Assembly: GCA_963662175.1 (NCBI GenBank)
Contig: OY759216.1
Span: forward strand, 34,737,087-34,801,086
DNA: 64,000 nt
Direction: 5' to 3'
Origin: Aradus depressus
Lineage: Eukaryota; Arthropoda; Insecta; Hemiptera; Aradidae
Shown: positions 55,489 to 64,000 of the stretch, piece by piece
Position numbering within the stretch: position 1 is the stretch's first letter
How the letters are laid out: every line of letters begins with the position of its first letter
Translations under genes and position numbers: made by a program
Notes under the pieces: generated by a model
What the model was told of the DNA's origin: nothing
What the model saw: the letters and a program-made list of their open reading frames with translations, nothing else
The model's database searches: none

Positions 55489-56319
55489 CAGTGTCGGATA
55501 CAAGGGGGGGAGCGGTAAAAGCAGAACTACCCCCCTTAGCGCAGAAGCCCATGCCTCGAATAGTTCCTAAACAAATTAACAAAGTCAACCGATTGTCCTT
55601 CACCCAAACAATATTTTGGAATAAGCATTTTTATACCTATGTTAGATTTTCTTATCAACGATTCTGAAACAAGGCTCAATACTACTTCAATAGAGTTAGC
55701 TTTAATCTACTACCTAACAAAATTAGAAAGATTGGCGTTGATGTCTCGGACATTGCACGCACTTTATGGGGAAAATACAGTGGTTTACTTGCTGTCACTT
55801 TTGCCACATGGCCACTTTTTGGATTTCACTATTTTCAAATAAGAAATTGAGCTTTGGCGTTTAAGATGCATTCCATTACAAAATTTTAGTTTGTTACTAG
55901 ATTTAAAAAAAAAAATATTGTATACCCATCCATCAAAATTCTCTTTCAATTCCTTTTTATTTATTATTATTATTATTTATTTTTTTTTCTTTATTTACTT
56001 ATTTATTTTATTAATTTATTTTTATTTTTTTCTTGTCCTAATAATTAAGATAAATTTTCATCCCGAGGACCTACCACTGGCTGGCCTTCCTCTCGCATGC
56101 CCTTCAAGCCAACATATCAATACATAGGTACCATCATAGATGCTGGTTGTTGCATCCTAGCAACAGTTGTATCTTTATAAATAAAATACAAAAAAAAAAA
56201 AAATATTGTGATATAATTATTGTTATTCTTCTTCCAAATCTTGTGAATAGAGTATAACATCCAAATCTTGAACCAACGAAATTTTACCCCCCTTGATGAA
56301 CATCCTGGATCCGCCCTTG
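55489..56319. mobile_element. hAT-like non-autonomous element (831 bp)
   Basis: Ends: CAGTGTCGGATACAAGG on the left and CAAGGGCGGATCCAGG read from the right. Flanking octamers ACTTTATG (55481-55488) and ACTTTCTG (56320-56327) match 7 of 8, a good hAT target duplication. The block CTTCCAAATCTTGTGAATAG then ATCCAAATCTTGAAC near 56232-56275 is the inverted form of that in the element at 21437. No transposase. Open frames 55639-55842 and 55891-56127 are unremarkable and T-rich. Confidence 0.85.
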
Positions 56320-56814
56320 ACTTTCTGTGCTTTTAGTTATATATTTTCTCAGAGAAACAATGCCATTTAAAATGTGTTGTATCTATAGATCTCTTGACCA
56401 TCAACTATAGTTAATTTGGGTCAAGAAATGAAGATAGGTATCCAAAAAGTAAGGACATAATTTAAAAGCACACTTACAAAACACTCTGGTTGATAACTTC
56501 ATTTCGTCAAACCATCATGGTGGAAAAGCGCGATGAATTATGTTTGAAAATCACAACTTCTGCTGTTTCTGAAGGACTATATCTCTTGAACCGTTCATGA
56601 TATCAAGACCATCACTAAACAGATGTTTATGAAACAACAAATGTGTACCACCAATGTCTTCCTTATCCGAAAGCAGTCTGTTCAAAATCTCCATAAAGGA
56701 ATTTTGGAAAAAAATAAATAAAGGCATTTTCAAAGATTTTGGTATGTGTATTTTCATAATAATTTTTATATATAAAACAAATTATAATATAATTATATTA
56801 TTATAATAATATAA
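56320..56814. other. No gene seen
   Basis: AT-rich. The 68-codon minus frame at 56551-56757 has no feature. Confidence 0.4.
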
Positions 56815-57203
56815 CGCGTTTACACTATGTAGCAAAACAGTTATACTGTTTGCTGTGCTACAAGTTTTTGAAAACGCCACCCGAAAACAGATATATAGTC
56901 CTGCTATATAGTTCAATTCAAGAGATATATAGCTGGAAATGAGTTTCCCATCGGTTGTCGGTAAGATAAAAGGGAACTATGCAGCTGAGCTATATAGCCG
57001 GGCTTTTGTTGTAGCACAGGTATATAATAGCTGTCGTCCGTAGAGGCTCGTCAGTTGTGTGCTTGCCATCTCGAAGTAAACTGGTTGATGTCATCAAGTA
57101 CCTGCTCATACAGCTGCTACAGCTACACAACGAACTCATAGCTATATAGCTCAGCTACATTTAGCTCGGCTTTATAGCTGTTTTGCTACATAGTGTAAAC
57201 CCG
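56815..57203. mobile_element. MITE, ~390 bp, 23-bp near-perfect inverted ends
   Basis: GTTTACACTATGTAGCAAAA then CAG is present at both ends in opposite orientation. Subterminal repeats of CTATATAGCT/AGCTATATAG are frequent inside, as is common for transposase binding sites. Target duplication is not clear (flank is TA-rich), so the superfamily stays open. Confidence 0.82.
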
Positions 57204-58129
57204 GCTTTATCCGAAACTCAACTCGATTGCGCATAAAAAATAAACCAAATTGGGCACATTTGTTTTCTTACCTCCATGAAATATCAATTCCATCTCGATT
57301 GGACACATCTCATGGAATGATAAGGAAATAGTTTTACGTGTATGTACATTTAGACAACTAGGAAGTTGTTTTTGTTGGTCTAGCGCTGGGGCAGTAAGGA
57401 TGAATTCCATAACAGGGCTGGCCCACTGACCAAAGGCTCACACCAAAACTGTGGTTGGCTATTGTAAAGATTGCGAAACTAAAATCCGCAACAGGAAGAA
57501 CCTAGTCTCAATAATATAGTCTATGTACGGAGTATACTAAGTATTTGTAACTCTAGACAATGTTTCCTTCTAAGATTCTCAGAAATGTCAACACCCAATG
57601 TAAAACTGACTCATCTCAACATCAACAGTTATGGAGTATTTATATTAATTTTACTTCTCCTACCTCGAAGGACGACACCTATTGATTTTGAGCCAAATCG
57701 GCTTGAGAGAAGGGAGGATTAGGGAGGCTTAACACAAAAACTCTAATAACTGTTTTAATTAATATATTAATACAAAATTTCATATGTAAATTCAAAGCCC
57801 TATAAAGACGACACCTATATAAGTCAAATATTGATTTAGAGCTCAAAAGGTCGATTGGCCTCGACGGGAGATACGGCAAGTACACAGCCGGTGATTCGAT
57901 TTATTTATTTATTATTTTTCTCATGAACTTTTTTGTTTTCATTTCACAGTGACTTATTTTTGCTTTCAGAGTATTTTTCAAGATATCTGCTCTTATGAAA
58001 CATAAATAATTTGTTACACAGACTTTTTTTTATACAAATATATCTAAATATTTATTGTATAAGATTCCAAACTCTTGCTATAAGAACTTGTATCTTTTTA
58101 AGCGTTTAAGAATTATTATTATAATGTAA
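57204..58129. repeat. R2 fragments and AT-rich DNA, no gene
   Basis: R2 blocks at 57665-57895 (GACGACACCTATTGATTTTG, AGCCAAATCGGCTTGAGAG). Confidence 0.5.
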
Positions 58130-60236
58130 CGGTGTATATGCTACGGGTAAAGTTAGATTAACGGTTAAACCTAGGATTACCCGGGTAAACCTAGTAGTAC
58201 CCGCTGCCGCTTGGTTAAAGTCCGAAATATAATTGAAATAGTTCACGTTTCGGGCTTTACCCGGGTAAAGTATATGTTAAAGCTAGAACCTGTACTACTT
58301 CAAATATAGGAACGACGGGAGGGGCAGATATATCGTCCCGCCGGCGGAACGCCGGCAAATACGCCCCCAAATTTTGTAATATTTCGATTGATGTTTGTTC
58401 TAGGAATTTATGTACCCAGATGAATGATTATCGCTGTTAGACAGCTTACAACAATGGAAATTGAGGTGTGGTCGAGCTAATTAATAAGTACCTAATCTTT
58501 ATAGTGGAACATACGTCCACTAATGGCCTTGTCATTATTAGTATTGTAATGTAAACAAACCCGTTGCCAAGACAACCGATGTCGAAGCGACGTTATTTTT
58601 TTGGAATCCATTTAGAAGACGAAATCAAAGTAAAAGAAGAAAGAAAATTAAGAAAGAAGAAAAGAAAATGGAAATCTGAAGAACAAAACAAGTTTAAAAA
58701 GAAATAAAATACAGTAAAAGAAGAAAAGGTGGCTGAAGGCCTAACCTTACAATTATCAACCAACATTTTCTACATAAATTACCAGATCCACCGACTTTAA
58801 AATGAAACCAAATTTTAAGAAAGGATTATTTTAACACCCAGGAACAAAATGAAACAGCTAAAAGAAGAAGGAAAGAAGAAATTTCAGGAAATTATAAGCA
58901 AAATTAAGAAAAGGTCAATAATTAAAAAACGAGTCGGTAAAAGGTTGTGAAAATTTTTAGGAAAAGACAGTTAATTATTAAGAAAAGATTAAAGAAGAAA
59001 AAGAAGAGAAAAACTGCCCACATCAGAAAGAAAAGCCAGTAGTAAATTTTGAAGAAACGGTCAGTTCTAAAATACATCGAATCAACTAGGCCGGATCCCA
59101 TCTGAAATAATACAAGTGATCCGAAAGTGTATACCACAAACTTTAAACACTGTTTTCGAGAAATGAAGAAGGCAAAATTAAAAAGAAAAGTTACAGAAAA
59201 TTAAGATGACAATTTAGAAAAGAGAAGAAACGGAAGAAAGGAGAGAAAACACCAAAAAATATTAATATTTAGAAGTAAAACAAGAGACAACAAAAAAAAA
59301 AGAAACTCGAATTTGCTACCCATAATTCCGTGCGGAGGCAGTTTAGTGAGTCTATGTTGGGTTCTGGTAGAGGTGGAACCTATGAGAGACTAGTCTCTAT
59401 ATTTTTTGACAATTTCAGTGAAAAGAGTGAGTTAACAAGTTAAAGTGAGTACTAAGTGAATAGTGAAGGGTAGAGAGGATGCGGGAAGAACGTGGACCTC
59501 ATAATGTATGTTAAAGGAGTAAAATTTGTAAATATATTTCGAGGGTGACGTCACGAGGTAGGATTCATTTTATTTTTTGTATATATTTCAATGGCCAATT
59601 TTCAAGTTCGAAGTTTTTTTTTATTAAAATAGTTTTCATTGTAAATATGTTTTGATTTTTTTTTGATTCCCCATATCTCTCTCAATGAAATTCAAATCTC
59701 AAAACTCATAGGCCTTGCGAATCAACACCTTTGAGATAAGCGCCAATCGTTATCGGGACATAATATTTAATAATCTTTATTTTCAGAATCACACCGGGAG
59801 ACTTTTGGATTTTTGGATTGGTGCGAGTAACGTAGTTTGAAAATTTTACAGAGTTATTTATAACATATGTTTTTCATTTTTTTTAAGAGCTTCACTCAAC
59901 CATATGGTAGATTATTTTATTTTTGAAATTATAGAGTTAATTAACTTAAATTTTTTTTATTATTCAAAATTTTATTCATTTTTTTAATTTATTGTGAAAT
60001 CCATCAAGTCAATAACAGACATAAAACCTTTCATTATGGCATATCCCTTGTGTGGAAATTAAATTCAATTTTTTTTATATACTAAAAGTAATATAACTAA
60101 AGTAACCTCATTTTAAAAGACAATAAAAACCTTTCAGTATACCCAACTTTAACCAAGCGGCAGCGGGTACTACGCAGTTTACCCGGTAATCCTAGGTTTA
60201 ACCGTTAATCTAACTTTACCCGTAACATGTACACCG
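58130..60236. mobile_element. 2.1-kb element with ~90-bp terminal inverted repeats, unclassified
   Basis: The left end (58130-58221) and right end (60146-60236) are inverted copies with few differences: CGGTGTATATGCTACGGGTA against CGGTGTACATGTTACGGGTA, then AAAGTTAGATTAACGGTTAA in both, through GTAGTACCCGCTGCCGCTTG. No target duplication is visible at these borders. The interior has a strongly purine-rich stretch on the plus strand at 58610-59320 (AAGAAGAAAG themes) but no long open frame or transposase motif. Non-autonomous DNA transposon is the likeliest reading. Confidence 0.8.
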
Positions 60237-60830
60237 CCAAAAAACCTCTACATTATTGAAATGTTCAAAACACTTATTTAAATTATGTGAATGTTGAGGT
60301 GTTATGATGGGCCAAATACATATATGTATAACGTTAGTGGTAGCTCTAATGGTTGATCGGTTTTTCAGGGAATCAGCATCCTTATAAGCCCGGGGCAGCG
60401 AAACAACAATTAGCCGAACAATACTCATCTGAATAATAATAAATAAGCTGAACAATACTTTTAAAATAAATTTGATACAACTTCAATGGCCACATTATTA
60501 TTTCTTATTTCAACTTATTTCTGGAATCATCTTAAGTGTACACACGGTGACAACAATTGTCGTTTATGTCATGGTATAGGAGGCCGGCTTGTCTATTATC
60601 AGATTTACTGAGGGATCATCGAACCTATTGTCCGGGTGATTGCATAGAGATGAGCGGCTAGTCACATGAACTGGTTGTAGACTTGTTTATAGTTTCATTT
60701 CTCCACCACACATCGCCGCTCTCTACAGATATATAATATAATAAATATAACAGCGTAATTCCTTGTTTTGGTACTTTATTTGCTAGGTTTGCCTAGTTTT
60801 TCAAACCAGAGCATTTAATAAAGAGGGCAG
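60237..60830. other. No gene identified
   Basis: The 79-codon minus frame at 60216-60455 starts in the neighbouring element's end. A block GTGGTAGCTCTAATGGTTGA near 60338 faintly resembles the Helitron ~140-bp unit, as does GTGGTAGCTCTTTAACAG at 50261. Confidence 0.4.
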
Positions 60831-60859
60831 AGGGGAGGGGGGGGGGGGGGGGGGGGGGA
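60830..60859 (+). repeat. G-rich tract
   Basis: About 23 G residues in a row flanked by GAGGGGAGG, a candidate quadruplex-forming and polymerase-slippage site. Confidence 0.8.
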
Positions 60860-60881
60860 GAGAAACACAACTCTAACCAGG

Positions 60882-61590
60882 ATCTACACAGAAGCATCCA
60901 AGATGGAGGAGGGTGTGGGATGAATGCAGCATTTTCATAGCAGAACTTTTCACATTAGAGCAAGTTTTTATCTTCACGGATTCTCTTAGCTCGATTCAGG
61001 CGATTCAAAGTTGATGCTCAATTGAAAAAAACATTCAAGAAATTCACTAAAGGAACAATTAATAACCAGAAAAAATTATTAAAACTAATTTGGATCCTGT
61101 TCCGTCCGTGCAAAAGACGCTGCACTCTCCCCCTTCTTGCCTCGACAAACCTACCTTTCGACCTAGGTACTTCAGAAGAAAATTGAACGACACTGGAACA
61201 AAGAAATGAACTCAGAAGGATGAAAACAATCTCCGAAGAATAAAAAGCCTTGGAAACCTTCAAGCACTGTGAACCGAGGAGACCCGGTGTCTCACAAGAG
61301 TACGACTGAGACATAGGAAATGACACATCCTACCTACTTGTTGGATTTGAACAGTCGACATTCTCCTGAGCTACACAGAGCTCACAGTAAGTACTACATA
61401 TACTGACTGTCTGCACAAATTACACCACACTAAGAAACAAACACAAACTGCCGACTGACATGGAAGAACGACTCCAAATACCCAACGACGAATACAACTG
61501 ACTCATCCACTTCCTTAAAGACGCATAGTCGTCGCTAATGATGCTGAAATCAATGCGACGTTAAATAAAAAAATCAAAAAAAAAAATCGA
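60882..61590 (+). pseudogene. LINE 3' remnant with RNase H and C-terminal motifs
   Basis: The plus strand holds pieces of an I/LOA-type non-LTR element. At 60882-60920 IYTEASKMEEGVG matches the RNase H start (Y-T-D-G-S-K-x-x-x-G-x-G, first Asp replaced). At 60970-61011 IFTDSLSSIQAIQS matches the TDS(x)SAL block. At about 61351 TVDILLSYTEL resembles the TVxHILLxC C-terminal zinc-knuckle region. The 3' end GAAATCAATGCGACGTTAAA with an A-rich tail at 61567-61587 closes the element. Stops and frameshifts separate the pieces. Confidence 0.75.
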
Positions 61591-61800
61591 GTGAGAACAT
61601 CACATCGGGATGAAGTTGCAGTAACATCTTCACTTCACATTCAATCTAACATAAAAACAAAAGTAATAAAAAACATGTCAGATGATTGGTTCCGTGCTGT
61701 GATGTCAAATGCGAAATTTGGTCACGAGGCAGTGCTAGATCCTCTAAAGACAACTATCCTCAAAACACTCAAATAATAACTAATGTTTAATATAATATAA
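61591..61800 (+). other. 61-codon open frame, unassigned
   Basis: After the LINE tail an open plus frame (61591-61776) encodes a 61-residue, Lys/Thr/Ser-rich peptide. I recognise nothing and see no splice sites. Probably non-genic. Confidence 0.25.
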
Positions 61801-61820
61801 ATATTTACTTAACATTTTTC

Positions 61821-61826
61821 TTTATT
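61821..61826 (-). promoter_or_regulatory. Candidate polyadenylation signal of gene 2
   Basis: AATAAA on the minus strand, about 103 nt past the stop at 61929. Confidence 0.5.
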
Positions 61827-61928
61827 GCCATAATTTACAAGCGATTCTTAATATGTACTTAAATTAATTGATTAGGACCCTTTTTTGTATGGTTCATAAA
61901 CAATAAAATTTACATTATGTCACACAGC

Positions 61929-63087
61929 TCAGATGTAAGTACAATATCTTGTTGTACTCTTTAATCTTTGGATTTCCACTAAACTTTGTCCAGCCGTCTC
62001 TGGCATAAAAACGTACATGGTGAAAGCGCCAGCTATGGATATAGAAGCAAATATCCAGTAATTGGCAAACGTACCTATGTAATCCGTAACTATTTGGTAC
62101 TGCAGTATTGACCAAAAGCATGAAATAGACATAATCATGGCGGTTATACCTCCTGCTAGTCCTCTGGTTTGCGACGAAAAAAATTCAGCCTGAATTGTTT
62201 GCATGAGGGGAGCAAGGCCCATATTGACCAAGAGGCAAAAACCAAGCAAAGCAATGTACGAAATCCAAGTGTACGGAGACATGTTAACATTCGTTTCCAT
62301 ATCAAGATAATAGTAGATTCCTTGAATAATATTGAAGAAAGCGGCTCCCAACGAAGAAAAAACGAGAAGCGGTCGTCTTCCAAAAGAGTCAGTGAGGAAG
62401 GTGGACATGCAGGTGGTGAGAACAAGGATAATTCCAAGGGCGACGGTCTGCTGTTCGGGCGTCAAGAAGCCCTGCGATCCCTCACCGAACGTCTGGGAAG
62501 CGTACATCGCGATGGCAGTCATCCCGTTCATGTACTTGGTAATGCAGACAATCTGAACGATCAAGAAAACTCTACGATCATTTTCCGTTGCAAACAGCGA
62601 ACGAAGAATTCCTTTTGAGGACAACTCCCCTTCCGCCTTGATTCCTTCAGCTATGTTTTTGTATTCGTCCTCAACGTTTGTGTCTCCGCGAAGCCAGCCC
62701 AGAGCATCTTTAGCCTCTTCGTTACGGTTCTGCATCACGAGGTAGTAAGGTGATTCGGGCATGTAGTAGAATGACGCCATAAACAGTACGGGCAAAATGA
62801 GAGACAGGTAACAGTACATATTGTACTCAGTGAAGGGTCCAGTAGAGTACGCGTAGAGAGTTCCGGCGTACCAAAAGATCTGAAACAGACTGCTGAGTCC
62901 TCCACGAGCTTTCGCTTCGGCGATCTCGGCTATGTAAATGGGTCCTACAGCATAGGCAACAGCCACAGCACAACCATGGATGATGCGGACTGCCGTCAGC
63001 ATGGGATAGTTGCGAGTGAAGATGGTCAGAATAAAGCCTAACGCCACGGCTGGTCCAGACCAGAGCAGTATTGTCCTCCTGCCCCAT
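61929..63087 (-). CDS. Tret1-like MFS sugar transporter, last exon (gene 2)
   Basis: A paralogue of gene 1, same orientation, encoding TM3 to the C-terminus (about 385 residues). It has the same marks: RWGRR, YIAEIAEAKARGG, PESPYYLV, DSFGRRPLL, PETAG. TM7 reads ITKYMNGMTAIAMYASQTF, again lacking the glutamine pair. The exon start at 63087 is set by TTGAACAG before the codon-completing A, with a pyrimidine tract (TTCTGTTTTTCCTC) just upstream and no other AG between. It differs from gene 1 mainly in TM3-TM4, with about 14 changes in the first 55 residues and few thereafter. The upstream TM1-TM2 exon is not found up to 64000 and must lie beyond the window if the gene is complete. Confidence 0.92.
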
Positions 63088-63796
63088 CTGTTCAACAGAA
63101 CAATCATTATAGCGACAATATGAGGAAAAACAGAATATTGAAAACATTTATAAGTATATATGTTTATACTATAAATATTATGATAGTGTTTATATACTTT
63201 ATTGAACTATTGGGTCTAATAATGATGGTGATAAGTACTGAAAATCTGGATTCGGATATGATAGGGAGTTGCTCCATCAAAGCCTCTTTTCGGTTAAAAA
63301 CACCAAACATTGACATACAGCGGCTTCCTCTAAGGTCAATTACCAGACATTCATTTCAACGCATTGGCTGCCGGGGACATCAGCGTTTCCAATATAGAAT
63401 TGGTAACGACTAGAATGTTATGACGGGAACTGTCACGCTTCACTTGTAGCGTACAGTCTCGCTGAGGAGGAGAGGTTCAGGATTGATAAGTAGGAGACAG
63501 TAGCTAGCAGGTTGGACAACCAGCCAGCCTAGCACCAAGTATAGGGAATGTCGTCTGAATGGATAGCAAGCCTCCTCGTTTCCTTCAGTAAACTATCACC
63601 TATTTTTAAAAAAACAATACTATTTTTATTTCTTTTGATACTATTAGCGCACAAACTAGCTGTATTAAAAAAAAACAGTAGTTTTAATTGTAACTTCCAA
63701 AGAACACTTCTTTTCATAATCAACAATATTGTCCCCTTCCTAAAAAGACCTTTCATTTAATGTAACTTATTAATTTAAAACTATTAATAATAATAA
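63088..63796. other. Probable intron / upstream DNA of gene 2, no exon seen
   Basis: No segment resembling the TM1-TM2 exon is present. Open frames at 63120-63413 and on both strands near 63529-63760 have no recognised motif. Confidence 0.45.
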
Positions 63797-64000
63797 GTTA
63801 GTTATTATGATTCATACCCGGGCTTTAACTGCGTGGTCATATTGCCATTATCGCCGACTACCAGAGCGCTCTTTCGTCACTCTGGTGGACATGAGCCCGA
63901 CTCTACTATGGGAGTTCTAAATTTTTATTCACCTAGGATCTTTAACGAGTACCTGACATCATACATGCTCGGGACCATCGCTTAACGTCCCATCCGAATG
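63797..64000 (-). repeat. SINE-A, cut by window end
   Basis: The tail and body on the minus strand run off the window before the head. A ~35-bp deletion removes part of the TTTTGCCTACCCTAAATTTT region. Confidence 0.9.

Noticed and set aside
61018..61326. 102-codon minus frame
   Set aside because: Antisense to the LINE remnant, whose motifs read on the plus strand.
62840..63147. Alternative start codon making gene 2 a complete short protein from the codon at 63107
   Set aside because: A transporter lacking TM1-TM2 would not be functional, and the acceptor site at 63088 with a pyrimidine tract explains the open upstream codons.

Overview
The window is AT-rich eukaryotic nuclear DNA, almost certainly from an insect. 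The evidence is intron-containing genes of the insect trehalose/sugar-transporter (Tret1-like) family, tRNA-derived SINEs, Helitrons, hAT-like and Tc1/mariner-like MITEs, and LINE remnants. I cannot name the order with confidence. More than nine tenths of the window is repeat or repeat-derived, and most open frames longer than 60 codons are chance frames in AT-rich DNA or in tandem arrays.

Layout. 1-1900: a SINE-A copy, then a decayed jockey/I-like LINE (reverse-transcriptase core at 926-1200, C-terminal piece at 1790-1860) split by a 351-bp inverted-repeat MITE. 2900-24900: many copies of two tRNA-derived SINE families, SINE-A (about 350 bp, A box and B box clear) and SINE-B (about 190 bp plus A-rich tail, tRNA-Leu/Ser-like head), several bounded by 10-13 bp target-site duplications. 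Among them lie two old dispersed families (R1, R2), long foldback palindromes (4948-5071, 12942-13470), minisatellites (6578-7470, 16066-16387) and a hAT-like MITE (21437-21826). 24933-30924: a 6-kb non-autonomous Helitron on the minus strand filled with two kinds of tandem repeat (about 140 bp and exactly 66 bp). 30925-45870: more SINEs, foldbacks, and two TA-flanked pogo/Tigger-like MITEs (38280-39063, 44704-45524). 45875-47727: a second, 1.85-kb Helitron of the same family on the plus strand, with exact TC and hairpin-CTAG termini between A and T. 50426-52690: a Tret1-like transporter gene on the minus strand (two exons visible, N-terminus missing) and a decayed second copy of its upstream exon. 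53290-61600: SINE-A, a 66-67 bp minisatellite, a second hAT-like MITE with 7/8 matching 8-bp target duplication, an unclassified 2.1-kb element with about 90-bp inverted repeats, and an RNase H-containing LINE tail. 61929-63087: the final exon of a second Tret1-like gene, very similar to the first and in the same orientation. The window ends in a SINE-A.

Biology. The only convincing host genes are the two tandem MFS sugar-transporter paralogues. They share long identical blocks but differ strongly around TM3-TM4, as expected for recent duplication with gene conversion, and both lack the usual glutamine pair of TM7. Everything else is mobile-element history: the Helitron pair with internal satellites, nested SINE insertions and palindromes are the most informative parts. 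I found no rRNA, functional tRNA, CRISPR array or prokaryote-type operon.
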